Origin: Pratylenchus scribneri
Taxonomy: Eukaryota; Nematoda; Chromadorea; Rhabditida; Pratylenchidae
DNA: 64,000 nt
Direction: 5' to 3'
Assembly (NCBI GenBank): GCA_030063045.1
Contig: JAQSEB010000059.1
Span: 372,001 to 436,000, forward strand
In this document: in pieces, positions 49,772 through 62,172 of the stretch
Layout of the letters: each line of letters starts with the position of its first letter
How positions within the stretch are numbered: position 1 is the first letter of the stretch
The notes under the pieces: model-generated
What the model was told of the DNA's origin: nothing
The model's input: the letters and a program-made list of their open reading frames with translations, nothing else
Databases searched by the model: none
Made by a program: the position numbers and the translations under genes

Positions 49772-49955
49772 TTTTATCCTATTTTAGGCCGAATTTTACT
49801 GATTATTTTATTTTAGAAAATGTTGATTTGAATAAATGCATCTTTATTTATACCGGAAAATATGGAGAAAAAAAAGTGAATTATTTTGTGTGTCAAAAAA
49901 ACATGTGCGGAAAGGGAAGGGAAAGTGATGAATGCCATTTTGAAAACAAAAATAA

Positions 49956-52900
49956 TTAAACATTTGTGTGATGTTGGGAAAATAGTGGGGTGTGACCATT
50001 TTGATGAGGGTGGTGGATGGGGAAATGTGATGATCTGCTGTTGTGATTGTTGTTGGTGGAATGTCGATAGGCAACACCAGAGTCCATGAAGGGCCTGCGC
50101 GTTGTAAATGTTATCAGTGATGAGGTGCTGAAAAATGGAAAATTTTTAATATTAAATTTTAATTTTTTCTTAATTTTATAAAAAAATTTTCCAATTAAAT
50201 TTTAATTTTTCTGAATTTTAAATTTTTTTTATTAAATTTTAATCTACAAATTTTAAAAAATTATCAATTAATTTTTTCAAATTTTAAATTTTTTATATTA
50301 AATTTTACTTTTTACAATTTCCTTGTTGAGCCTTTGGTTCATAAAAATTTGGATGGTTTTCAACATCATTGCCCTCCTCAATAATTGTCTCAAAATTGTT
50401 GTTGCCATTTGCTCGTCTATATGTTGCCCCATAATTGTCCATGGAAAAATTGTTCGGCTTTGGAATGATTGAAGTTTGTTCGGTTGAATGGGAGGAAGAA
50501 TGTGGATAAAATGAAGTGCGATTTGTATTTGTAGGTGGAAAATTTGTTGAGTCATTTGGAGGTGAAGGTGAATGACGATTTTGGTGTTTAACAAGTGGAA
50601 TGCTAGAGGTGTGTCTGCAAAAAATGGAGGAAACAATTTTAATTGAATTAAAATTTAAAAAATGAAAAAAAATTATTATTTACCCATAAAATTATTAAAA
50701 ATTTATGGATAATTTTTCTTGCCGAAAAATTTAACATTTTTTAGCTATAAAACTTATAAAATTTGATTTATTTCCCTGACATGACTTAGTTGGTACAGTG
50801 GTAAAATCCTTGACTTTAGCCCCATAGTGCGTGGGTTCGATTCCCACAGGCGGCAAATCATTTTTCTAGACCCAAGGTTTATTTTTTAAAAAGCTAATTT
50901 GGCCAATTTTTATGATCCCAAAAATATTTTTCGTCATCAAATTTATGGGAAAAATCCGTTATATTTTATGGGCAAATTTATGGCCACATTTTTTATTTAT
51001 TTAATTTTGGGCATTTACCTTACTTCTTCAAGTTGCCCTCCGCCATCCATATTTGTCACATTGCATCCATGGCATCCTTGTGTTTTGCGTTTCTCTTTTT
51101 GGCATAAAATTTCACGGGGCGATGGCCTCAATGATGTGCAAAAACTTTAAAAAAATTAAAAATAATTAAAAATATTCTAAAGACTAACCCTTTGATGATA
51201 AAATCGGCAAAAAGAGTAAAAATTGGAACAAAAATGAAGGAAAGCCAAAATGTGACGCTGGACACCATCATCCCAAACATTCCATGCATTTCGGCACCCA
51301 ACGGGATGAAATGCCAAGTCTTAAAGAAATTAATTTTAATTTAAAATTGCCAAAAATTACCAAAGAATAAAATGCCAAAAATATGAACCAAGAAAGCATC
51401 GAGCCAAAACAGGAAATGGCAATGACCCAAGTCCATGAATCGCATTCCAGCATGGCTTTGATGCAAACGGTGGCAACAACAAACTAAAAATGTGGCGAAA
51501 AAATGAGAATAATTAAACAATTATTTTAATTAAATTAATATTAATTTAAAAAATTTATTTTTGTGGCCATATAAACTTGGCCATAATTTAATGTTATAAG
51601 TACGGAATTAATTTTAAGGCCAGGCGAAGGATTTAAAAATGGCGTAGAACAAGTTTTTTCGTCTTTCAAAAAAGGCCGATTTTTAGGTAATAATTTTTTC
51701 CTAAATTAATTTTTTAAATCTTAACATAACATCCAAAATTTGAAAATTTGTGGCAGGGGATTTTTTTTGTAAATTTAACAATATTTAAAAATTTTTAGTG
51801 AATTTTTTCAAAATATTTTCACTAATTTTTTTTCTTTTTCCATCAAATTAAAATATCGCGCCATTGTCTGGCATGGCTCAATTGGTAAACATTTTGATCC
51901 TTCGCTCATACTACTGGGGTTCGATCCCCTACATAGACATGCCATATTTTTTTTTGAATTTTTATTTTAATATTTTATAAATTAATAATTTTTTTGTAAG
52001 TAAAATTTTTTTATATAATTTTTAAATTAAATTAAAATGTAAATTAACCGTATAAAGTGAATTCCCAAATAGAAGCCATCCTCCATTTCTGCCCGTCTCC
52101 CAAAGGATTCCACCGGCCCCGTAAATGAAATAGGTCAAAAAGAATAGCATCAATGAATGCCATAAAGAGACCCCAATCCACAGAATGAATCGCTAAAAAA
52201 TATGAATTTAATTTTACATTAAAAAAATGACTTACAAAATTGGAGAAAGCCATTTTTTGGAAACTCTGGTAAATTTCGGGATGGCTTAGAATGAGCCGTT
52301 GGGAAATTGGTCGATCGAAAAGGCCCAAAATGATTGGAGGCAATGCGGTGAAAATCACATTGAACATTGCTTAAAAATATTTAATTAATTTTATTTTAAT
52401 TTAATTAAAAATAAATTGATAATAAATTAATATAATTCTAGTTTAATAAAAAAATTAATTTATTTAATTTTATTCAAATTTAATAAAATAATTGTTTTAA
52501 TTTAATTAAATCAAAATAATTATTTTTAAATTAATTTAATATTTTTAATCAATTTTTTTAATACCAATGCTCCAACGCTCAAAAATGGTAACACCCGAAA
52601 ATGCGGAGAAGAAAGCAAACCACAGCTCAATGATGTAAAGGCAAATATTCTTGTAAAAACTGTAGAGAATGACTTTGACTGTTCTTTCGTAATTCCAAGT
52701 CCCTAAAAAAATGTAAAAATTAAATTAATTTAATTGGATGAAAATAAACCATGAATTAAAATTAATCGTTGCAAATATTGGAATTGTGCAATTGAATAGT
52801 CACTGGCAGAGGCCGCTTGCAAGCCTAAAATAGTAATTTAATTAATAATTTTGTGATTGATTAAATTATTTAATTACTTTTGGTTGATATTAATTTTATC

Positions 52901-55900
52901 CGTAAATCATTAAAAATTTAACCAATTTTAGGTGTAGAAAAATCATCATTTTCTGAGGTCATAAAAACTTCGGGCTTAGAATATTTATTAAATTTAAAGT
53001 TTAGTTCAATTAGTTGGCTTGAGTAGTTCAGTGGATAAAATCCTCGCCTTAATGACATGAAGGGTTGGGTTCAATTCCCATTGGTGTCAAGTCATTTTTA
53101 TGGGCTTAAAATTAATTTTTTAATACCAAAATTGTGAAACTCAAGGATTTTATTAGATAAATTAATATTTTCCTATTAATTAATTAATTATTTTTTTCCA
53201 AATTTAATAATTAAAAAAAAAATAATAACCGACCTTCTTCGCCGGTAATTCCCACACCAACATTGGCTGCCTGGATCATGGCCACATCGTTGGCGCCATC
53301 GCCCACGGCCAAAACCGTTTTTCCTTCCAATGTTTTGACAATTTCGACAATTTCCGCTTTCTAAAATGCATAAAAAATTAATTAATTAATTTTGAGTTAA
53401 TTTTAGACCTGCATTGGAGTCATTCGACAGCAAATTACGGAATAGCAATCCACAATTAATTCAGCGAATATTCTTCTGGCCTCTCCAGTCACCTGTGAAT
53501 AAAATTAATAGCATTTAATTTGATAAAAAAATTGAAAAATGCCAAAATAATTCAAATGGTTTAAGGGTTTGTCCTACATTCTCAAACCAAATATACCCAA
53601 AATTGGATAGAGCTGGTCAAGATGGACGCATTGAATCGTATATAATTTGTTATGGTTTGGTCAATAATTAAAGGGTATTAAACGGTTTAAACCCATTTTG
53701 GTTTGGTCAACAATTAAAGGGTATTAAACGGTTTAAACCCATTTTGGTTTGGTCAACAATTAAAGGGTATTAAACGGTTTAAACCCATTTTGGTTTAGTC
53801 AACAATTAAAGTGTATTAAACGGTTTAAACCCATTTTGGTTTAATGGTTCAAAACTAAGTTAGAATTGATTAAATCCAATGGCCAAAACACAATCAAATT
53901 ATGTGTTTGACAGAAATTAAATTTAAATAAATTAATTTACCGCATGATGCAAACTTGCACCATCAATGACCAGCGCAAATTCGGTGCCCAATTCCAAATA
54001 ACGGTGTGACTCATTTTTGAATCGTCTCAATTTGCCCAACACCGAATCGTAGGATTTTTCTGCAATTTTCATCAATTTTGTGTGTTTTGAGCAAATTGAG
54101 GAGGATTGGGCAATTTGGATGGCCGTTTCCAATTTATCGCCAGTCAACATCCAAATGTGAATTCCAGCGTCCAACAAAGTTCTTATTGTCGATGGGACAT
54201 TCTGTTAATAATTAATTGAATTGAGAATAATTTGTTAAATATAGGTGTCATAAAAATTTCTAATAAATTTTTTAAACATAAATATTCATTTATTTTAATC
54301 AAATTTGGTCATTTTGGTAAGGAAATGCCACTATTAATTGTACAAAACCTATTCAATTTTTAATATTTATTATAGATGTCGGTCTCGGGATTACCAAAAT
54401 TGGCATAAATTTAACAAAATTGGGAATTAAATTGTATTAAAAAATTTACTCAGCCTTCCACCTTCCTTATTTCAGCCGTATTCGGCCATCTTGGCAAGGG
54501 ATAAAAAATTCCAACATTTACAAATATTTGGCATAGATATATATTTTACAAAGGTATCGGTTTAAAATACGGTTTTCCAACTTAAATGTTAGTTTTTCCG
54601 GTTATCTTAAAAATTTTCAATTTGGGTTTAAATTTCATTGATTTTTTTTTAAAACCGAGACCGACTTTGAGCTACTCTAGTCTAAACATGTTAAAAGTCC
54701 GGCATTTGATTACAAAGATTGGCATAAATTAGCTAGGATTAAAAGGTGAATTCATTCCCAACTCATTCCTAATTAATTCAATAAACAAATTCAATTGAAA
54801 TTTAAATAATCTCAAAATAATTTAATAATTTAAAATCCCCCACCTCTTGTAATTTATCCTCAATTGCGGTAATTCCAATTAACAGTAAATCCTTCTCAAT
54901 TTCCTCTGCCACTGCCTTCAATTTATTTTCACGTTCCTCCAATGCGGTGGAAGCATCCTTGAATTTGGCTGCCCATTGCCCATAAATATTCGCCTCCAAT
55001 TCCCTCATTGCAAAGCACAACGTGCGGTAACCTAAAATATTTAAAAAGTTAAAAAGTTTCCTAGATTAGGGCTTTAGGTTTAGGCTAATTATGGTTTATA
55101 GATTTTGTAAATTTTTTTTTCAAAATTTAAGTATCGAAGTTAGAATCCGATCAGAGGAAAATTATTTTTTTCGGTCTTTTTTTATAGTATATTTCTAGGC
55201 CAAAAAATTTTTTTTTGAAAATTTTTAACTAAACAGAGTTTTTGCAAAATTTCTGGGGCTTTGGGTTCGAATCCACTCAGTAGACCAATAAATTTTTTCA
55301 GGCTTAATTTCCACTTTTATACATACTAAGGTATATTTCTTGACTTAAGAATTTTTTGAAAATTTTCGACCCATAGGGGGACCTCAAATTTTGCAAAAAT
55401 TAAGGGGTCTCGGGTTCGAATCCGCTCAGAGTCCAATATTTTTTTCGGGTTTAATTCCAACTTTTAGGAATTTTAAACTACTATATTTCTGGACAAAATA
55501 AATTATTTTGAACAAAAAAAAAATTAAAAAGGGCAAGAAATTTAAATTTTGAAAAAATTTGCCCCCGAAATTGCCTCCTCACCTTTATTTGCATATTTAT
55601 CAATGGCCTCCTTTGAATCATTCAAATGTTCCATCGAATTTTGCTCATTTGAAAGGCGTTCAAAAATAACATTGTCCTAAATTATTTTTTTAAAAATTGT
55701 TAATAAATAATTGAAAATTCACCGCTCCTTTGCAATACAATTTAATTCGCCTGCTTTCATCCCTCACAATTACGCTCATCCTCTTCCGGTCACTGGTAAA
55801 TTCAAGAATGTTCAACAGCTCAAAATGTTTTCGTCCATTTGGCTAAAAAATAAATAAATTTTAATTCAAAAAAAAATAGTAAAAAAACCAAAATAATTCA

Positions 55901-58900
55901 AATGGTTTAAGAAAGAGTTTGTCCTAGTCCTAAATTCACAAACCAAATATTACCCAAAATTGGATAGAGCGGTCAAGACGCGTTGAATTGTATATAATTT
56001 GTTATGGTTTGGTCAACAATTAAAGGGTATTAAACGGTTTAAACCCATTTTGGTTTGGTCAACAATTAAAGGGTATTAAACGGTTTAAACCCATTTTGGT
56101 TTGGTCAACAATTAAAGGGTATTAAACGGTTTAAACCCATTTTGGTTTGGTCAACAATTAAAGGGTATTAAACGGTTTAAATCCTTTTTGGTTTAATGGT
56201 TCAAACATACATGGGCAAGGGGGGGGGGATCACTTGGACCATTGCGAAGTGCGAAGTGGGGGAGGGTCCAAAAAAATTTTTTTGCGAAGTCCCTTTTTGT
56301 ATTTTGCGCCGCAGGCGAAAATTTTGTCCAAAAATTGCCGCGCAATGGCCAAAAAATGACTTCGCAAGGGAAAATTTGGCCAAAAATGGCCGCGCAGCGA
56401 AAAATTTCGGTCAAAAATTGCCGCGCAATGGCCAAAAATTGATTCGCAAGGGAAAATTTGTCCCAAAAATGGCCGCGCAGCGAAAAATTTCGGTCAAAAA
56501 TTGCCGCGCAATGGCCAAAAATTGATTCGCAAGGGAAAATTTGTCCCAAAAATGGCCGCGCAGCGAAAAATTTCGGTCAAAAATTGCCGCGCAACGGCTA
56601 AAAATTGACTTCGCAAGGGAAAATTTGGCCAAAATTGCCTCTGCGACTTCGCACCCCCTACCCCTAACACCCACTTCGCACCTTCATCACCCCCCACCTG
56701 CGAAGTCCCCCCCCGGTACCCGCCCCCGATTGCGGCGTGGTGGGGGGGGGGGGGGGATGACCCCCCCCCCCTTGCCCATGTATGGTTCAAAACAAAGTTA
56801 GAATTCATTAAATCCAAACCAAAACATAATCAAATGATGCGTTTTGTAGAGATCTATTGATAGGGTTTAAGGTTTTTGGTCTAGGATTAACCATATCTTT
56901 CCAAAAAATTAAATATAAATATGCCAAAAAACTGACTGTTTCAATGCTAATTTCCGTTGGTTTCCTCGTGTGGAATGCAAAACCATTTATGGCCGCCCCT
57001 CGAACCAATGCTCCCTCATCCGGCGATGTGGCTTGATAATTTATTTCGCCTTCTTCATTTCGTTCCGGAACGGCTAAATTTGAATAATTATTAATTAATT
57101 TTATTATTAATTTAAAGAAATTCAAATATTTAATAAAAAAATTAAAGTAAAATTAATTTTAAAATTAATTAAAAATTAAATTTACCAGTATGGCAGCTGG
57201 CCATCATTGTCAAAAATTCATTTATTAATTGGGAATTCTCCTTAAATTTATTATTTTAAATTCCAAAAATAATTCCCATTTTTTACCTTTCCATTGTGCA
57301 TGTCTTTGAGTAAATTTGGATCATCGAATTCCTCCTAAAATTAGCAAATTTCACTCAATTTTTGCCTCCAAATCCAACCTTTTCATCATGTCCATATTCC
57401 ATTCGGCCAATATGGCATCGTTTGAATTTCATCACATTTCGGGTCAATGTTCCGGTTTTATCTTAAAAAATTCGAATTATTTTTTATATTTTTATTTTTT
57501 TTTCTATAATTTATTTATTTTTTTAATTTTTATTTTTCCCTATTTTTTTTTCACCAACCAGTCATTAAATATTGCACTTGTCCGAGTTCTTCATTCAAAT
57601 TTGATGTCCTGGCATTTGCCGGAATATCATTGGCTTCATCGTACATTTTCATATCCTTTAAATTTATAAAAAATTAATTTTAATTTTTGTAAAAAATTTT
57701 TAGATTCTTTAAAAATTTTAGGTCCTTGAATTTTTAAAAATTATTTTTTTTTGGTCCTTTTCTTTTGAATTTTTAAAAATTATTTTTTTTGATCCTTTTT
57801 GAATTTTTAAAAATTTTTATTTTTTAGGCCCCTTTTTAAAAATTAATTTTTTAGGTCCTTGAATTTTTAAAAAATTTTTAGGTCCTTTGAATTTTTTAAA
57901 AATTATAATTTTTGGGTCCCTTAAAATTTTTAAAAATTTTTAAATTTTTTAAAAAGTTGAAATTTTTTTAGGTCCTTTGAATTTATAATTAAATTTTAAA
58001 TTAACCTGATTTATATAGCCAGCTTGGAAAAAGCGAATAATTTCCAAAGTGACTTGCAGCGAAATTGGAATCAAATTGTTGTAGAGAATGAAGAAAGTGA
58101 GTGCATTCCAAAGGAATGACCAAGTGTGGAATCTTTCCAAATAAAATGCATCCAATAAAACAATTCGATTGAACACTTCCGCGCCAATCACACTGACCAC
58201 CGTGATCGCGATGAGCATCATGAACAGGAAAAGAATTCGTCGATTCGTCATAATGTCGATTCGGGAACTAAAAAGAAAAAATAGAATTAATTTAATTTCT
58301 AAAAATTTTAAAATTCAAAAATTTTTTTTTGAAAATTTTCGACCTAACTTTTGCAAAATTTAGGTCTCGTGTTCGAATCCACTAGGAGGAAAAAATTTTC
58401 TTTCGGGCAAGATTGTCAATTTTATGCATTTTAAAATATTCTACATCACATTTCTTGGCGAAAAAAATTTTCGGGAAATTTTTTAAATCAGAGTGGGACT
58501 TTTCACTTTGTAATTTAGGGGTGAAGGGTTGGAAACCGCTCAGAATAATTTTTTTTCGGTCTTGACAATCATTTTTATGCATCTTTAAAATACAAAAAAA
58601 AATTTTATTGAAAATTTTCGACCCAAAAACGGAAAACTTTTGCTAAATTTTGAGGGTCATGGGTTCGAATCCGCTCCGAGTCCAATAATTTTTTTAAATG
58701 CTCATTTGTCACTTTTATGGACTTTTTGATATTCTACACTACATTTATAGCCGAAATATAGTAATTCTTATAAAAAACGAGGTAGAAATGGCCGAATTAA
58801 ATTAACCTTTTAAGCGGCGCGGTTGTTGAATTCATCAAAAGCCTCGAATCGTGGCCGGTGTAAATGACCACACCAAAAATCCATTTGCAATTTTTCAGTT

Positions 58901-60372
58901 TTGCGCCGCGTAAAAGAAGTTGAGTAATTGCTAAAATTAATTAAAAAATTAATTTTTATCCGTAAATTGCTTACATAAAGGCACTCGATCGCCCGCAATT
59001 TTCATTGTCCCAGTGAATTCGGTCACTTTCCGATTGGGTAATTCGCATTCAATTTCCGCACTAATTTGACGGATTTTTTCCACATTTGAGAATTCAGCCG
59101 TATTTGGTAAAGCTTGACGGATTTTCAGATTTGTTTCACCGTCCAATTGGGCAGTTTCAATATAGGCTAAAAATGGAAATTAATTAAATTGAAAATAAAT
59201 TAATGAAAATTTTACCCATTCCAAATTCTTCACTGGAAGATAGTAAAACAACATCGGCTGGAAAATTATTCCCTTCTGATATTTTCACAATGTTGCCAAC
59301 TTTCAGCTTAAATTTAAAGGTTAAAAAATTTAAATTTTGCGGTAAATTTATCATAAACCTTATATCCAAATTATTCGCCAAATTTAATAATAATCGATTT
59401 ATTTTTATTATTTATTTTCCTATTTAGAAACCTCTTGCCATTTGCATGTTTGAAATCGATTGCCTCTGAGCACTTCCACTTTATAATTGTTCACTTGAAT
59501 ATCCATCCTTCTTCTCTTCTAAAATAAAAGCAATTTTTAATTAATTAATTTAAATTACCAAATCCTCAAAAGCCTCTTTAATGGCAGAAACAAGAAGAAT
59601 GAGGAAGAAAGGAACGGCGGTTGTATATTTGCCTAAAATTTTCATTTAAATTATTTAAATAAATTTAAAATTTTTAATTTCGTACCCGTTGGACTGACTT
59701 CCGGAATTTGTTGTAAAATGGCAATGCAAAGGAAGAAAACATTACTGTATCGACGGAATTGCTCAATCAAAAAGCGTGGAAGGAATGTGACGACATTATA
59801 TTTACAAGTGCTGGAAATCCAATTATATTAAAGGGGTAGTATTTTATTTAGCGAAAAAAAAGAAAATGTCAAAAATATTTATAATGGTTTAAAGGTTTGT
59901 CCTACATTCACAAACCAAATATAGAATATACCCAAAATTGGATAGAGCTGGTCAAGACTCATTGAATGGTAAATAATTTGTTATGGTTTGGTCATCAATT
60001 AAAGGGTAAACGGTTTAACCCATTTTGGTTTAAAACCGAAGTTAGAATAGGTTAAACAACATAATCAAATGATGCGTCTTGATGAGATTTATCTATTATG
60101 GGTTTGTGGGTCTAGGATAAACCGCTGAAAACCATTATACTCTTTTTGCATTTTAAATATTTCCCTATAAATTAACAATTGACAAACCTAATTTCATTTG
60201 AGCAATATTTCGCTGGCTGTTGTTCAGAATTAACTTGGATGTGCCTGGATATTGGCCGAGCATTTTGGTTGGGTTGGGACGAGGACATGGATGATGTCAT
60301 CGATGATGAATTTGTTCCGCCGCCTATGGCTGAATATGTGGGTAAATGTGCGCGGATCCAATCCATGCACAT
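49956..60372 (-). CDS. P4-ATPase phospholipid flippase, ATP8A (TAT-1) type
   Basis: Twenty-eight exons, 1260 residues. Transcript order: 60372-60188, 59810-59686, 59632-59559, 59518-59432, 59306-59216, 59166-58975, 58930-58807, 58267-58006, 57655-57559, 57461-57379, 57334-57287, 57240-57186, 57073-56937, 55842-55723, 55676-55583, 55031-54844, 54201-53941, 53492-53409, 53360-53234, 52824-52750, 52702-52565, 52369-52236, 52192-52049, 51483-51361, 51319-51189, 51144-51019, 50614-50309, 50127-49956. It moves aminophospholipids to the cytosolic leaflet. Key motifs: [25 protein letters not shown] (about 195), PISL in TM4, phosphorylated Asp in DKTGTLT (about 413), [21 protein letters not shown] and GDGANDV (about 789), then the membrane region with [14 protein letters not shown]. 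Alignment favours ATP8A over ATP8B/9/10/11. The last two exons (Ser/Asn/His-rich) are the least certain. Confidence 0.92.
50776..50860 (+). other. tRNA-like sequence, flippase intron
   Basis: An A-box-like TTAGTTGGTACAGTGG is followed by a perfect T arm (GTGGG TTCGATT CCCAC). The bases after the T arm (AGGCGGC) find no partner upstream, so there is no acceptor stem. Probably a tRNA-derived remnant. Confidence 0.45.
51869..51944 (+). other. tRNA-like sequence, flippase intron
   Basis: The ends TGGCATG and CATGCCA pair perfectly as a 7-bp stem. GGCTCAATTGG is A-box-like and GGGGTTCGATCCCC is T-arm-like. Seven extra bases lie between the T arm and the 3' stem, which a working tRNA would not have. 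Confidence 0.45.
53021..53093 (+). other. tRNA-like sequence, flippase intron
   Basis: GAGTAGTTCAGTGG resembles an A box and GGGTTCAATTCCC a T arm. CTTGA and TCAAG could pair at the ends. The anticodon arm is not convincing. Confidence 0.4.
53565..53910 (+). mobile_element. 46-bp-cassette element (4 units), flippase intron
   Basis: The left end is GGTTTGTCCTACATTCTCAA and the units run from about 53655 to 53840. The right end is cut short after AATCCAATGGCCAAAACAC, about 30 bases before exon 53941-54201. It is antisense to the gene. Confidence 0.85.
55120..55500 (+). repeat. B-box repeats, three units, flippase intron
   Basis: Cores occur at about 55264 (GGGTTCGAATCC) and 55412 (GGGTTCGAATCC), with a decayed unit near 55138 (AGTTAGAATCCG). 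Spacing is about 150 bp and each is followed by an AATAAATTTTT or AATATTTTTTT tract. Antisense to the gene. Confidence 0.8.
55905..56905 (+). mobile_element. 46-bp-cassette element interrupted by a TIR element
   Basis: The left part (55905-56205) contains the conserved end and four 46-bp units. The right part (from about 56782) resumes with ATGGTTCAAAAC and ends CTAGGATTAACCATATC. The interruption is the element at 56206-56781. Confidence 0.88.
56206..56781. mobile_element. TIR element with internal 83-bp repeats, nested
   Basis: The terminal inverted repeats are CATACATGGGCAAGGGGGGG on the left and its complement on the right, each with a G/C run. The direct repeat ATGGTTCAAA flanks it (56196-56205 and 56782-56791); the overlap with the TIR leaves the true duplication at 7-10 bp, compatible with the 8 bp of hAT elements. 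Inside, an 83-bp unit starting GCCGCGCAGCGAAAAATTTC repeats about 3.5 times (56305-56640). No transposase is encoded. Confidence 0.88.
58320..58740 (+). repeat. B-box repeats, three units, flippase intron
   Basis: Cores occur at about 58370 (GTGTTCGAATCC) and 58663 (GGGTTCGAATCC), with a decayed unit near 58530 (GGGTTGGAAACC). Each is followed by a T-rich run. Antisense to the gene. Confidence 0.8.
59884..60140 (+). mobile_element. 46-bp-cassette element, less than one unit, flippase intron 1
   Basis: Both conserved ends are present (GGTTTGTCCTACATTCACAA and GGTCTAGGATAAACCGC), but the repeat portion is reduced to one shortened unit (ATCAATTAAAGGGTAAACGG). This shows the family without its array. 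Confidence 0.8.
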
Positions 60373-61222
60373 GAATGCCGTTCACAGAAATTAATGTTTT
60401 TTGAAGATAAATTACAATTTGCTTTCAAAAAAATTCACATTCATTCAAATATTTATTCATCTTTTAAAATGGTTGAGGCATTAAATGGAAATATGTGGTG
60501 GGGCCAATGAAATGAATGGGCCATGGTTTTAAATGTTTTAATTCCATTCTTTTCTTTTGATATTAGTCTCATGAATCATGAGCAGCGAACAGCGATTTAA
60601 ATTGGGGCCGACTGCTGAGACGGTTGTTGAATGAAAAAATTGATAAAAAAAACAAAGGGAAGAAACTAAACTAGGAAGCGAAGTGCAAAACGTGAATATT
60701 TGATAGTAAATGGTGAATTTAGTCGAAAAAATGGACGCCGAGGGCCTAGACCCGAGAAACTTTTTCCCCAATAAAACAAAATTCTCTCAATTTTGCTAAC
60801 TCTCTCGCTTGAGTAAAGAGCGTGAAAATTTGTTATATAAAGAAAAAAACAAAAATGACATTATATCCAAAATTTTATTAAAATAAAAAAAAATTTAAAT
60901 TAAATATTTAAGTAAAATGTAAAAATGCAAATTAATAAAGAGCAGTGGCATGTGGCATTGATGCCCGAAACTCGATGCCCAATCGGTTTGGTCTTGTTAA
61001 AAGTTTAAGAATATAATGAATTAAAAAATAGAATAATTTTATTTCATTTTTATTGGATTCATTATAGCCAATTTTTACCACATATTCAATAATATTGATT
61101 TGATTGGTTTGGATTTGATTGATCCAGCAAGGCATTTTGGGATAGGTCACACCTCTTTTTATGGCCATTGATTTTTATATTTTTGCATATCACTTTGATT
61201 GAATATTTCATGTAGAAGAGGA
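60373..61222. promoter_or_regulatory. Divergent intergenic region, flippase and membrane-protein genes
   Basis: About 850 bases separate two divergent starts and should contain both promoters. The sequence is AT-rich. TTTCATGTAG ending at 61216 is a likely leader acceptor just before the plus-strand ATG. No coding region or recognised repeat is seen. Confidence 0.45.
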
Positions 61223-62172
61223 ATGTGCCAGCTCGAAACAAAACAGCCACTCTCAATTGCCCCTTTAATCCCAATATTTTTCACGGCAATTGTCCTTTTC
61301 CTGGCCATCAATGGCCCTACCGATTACATACGATTATGGAATCAATTGGTAAATCCGCCGGCCAATTCTCGACATGCTTTAAGACCGGGAGAACGCAGAT
61401 TTGATGCAAAATTGAGTCAAAAACAGTTGAGAGAATATGCACTTGGGGTGGAAAAATCGTTGAAAACAAATGTTGGTGATGGAAAAAGTCGACTAGGAAT
61501 GGTACAAAAGATTTTTGGTGATTTAAAATTGAATGAAAACATGGCCAAAGAAGTGAGTTATACGGTTGAAGAGTGGTCTATTCCAAATGGGTACACCCCA
61601 ACATATCGCTTGAGGGCAACTTGATGCCGTTTAAAATAACTCATTAGGGGCTGAACCAATTTAGATGATTTTGTTATTAAATTAAAAATCAGACTTTAGG
61701 CTATCAAATGTTATCAAATTTATTGAAATTGGTTCAGATATGATGGAGTTATGGCTAAAAATTATTATGGATTTGTGAAATTTTAAGTGGTTTTTTGTAC
61801 ATAACTTCATAAATTCTGATCCAGTTTAAATAAAATTAATATTATTTGATAGTCAAAAGTCTTTTCTTTAATTTGATACTAATATCATCAAAATTGGTTC
61901 AGTCCTTGATGAGTTATTATAAATGGCGCCAACTTGGATCAAGGTACCCCCATCCCCCATCCAAATTAATTTGAAAAATTTCTATCCATCCATATCCATA
62001 GATTGCTGACATATTCGAGGGAATGAAAATGGAAAATGCAAAAGAGCATTATTTTAAGCTGGAAAATTATGCAAATAAAAATTTGAAGGATAACAAAGAA
62101 TTGTATGCCAAATTCATTGAGAGAAGTGCCAAATTCGTGGATAATTTGTTGAAAGTTTGGAAAAAGAAATAA
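61223..62172 (+). CDS. Small single-pass membrane protein, unrecognised
   Basis: Two exons: 61223-61552 and 62002-62172; 166 residues. The start at 61223 lies 7 bases after a TTTCATGTAG acceptor. Exon 1 ends at a strong donor GTGAGT and exon 2 starts after CCATAG, both in phase 0. Residues about 10-29 (LSIAPLIPIFFTAIVLFLAI) form one hydrophobic segment suited to a signal anchor. The rest is charged and helical-looking, rich in Lys, Glu and Asn, ending LLKVWKKK. The lysine-rich end could act as an ER-retention-like tail, but that is a guess. I do not recognise the family. Reading through the donor instead would give a 133-residue form ending at 61624, less likely because it runs into the family-2 palindrome. 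Confidence 0.6.
61620..61945. mobile_element. Family-2 palindromic MITE-like element in intron
   Basis: The left end is GATGCCGTTTAAAATAACTC and the right end GATGAGTTATTATAAATGGC with GCC following. Inverted arms carry GAACCAATTTAGATGATTTT and its relative. It lies wholly in the only intron of the membrane-protein gene. Confidence 0.85.

Noticed and set aside
56193..56817. Overlapping reading frames inside the nested TIR element
   Set aside because: All derive from the 83-bp tandem units; no transposase motif is present.
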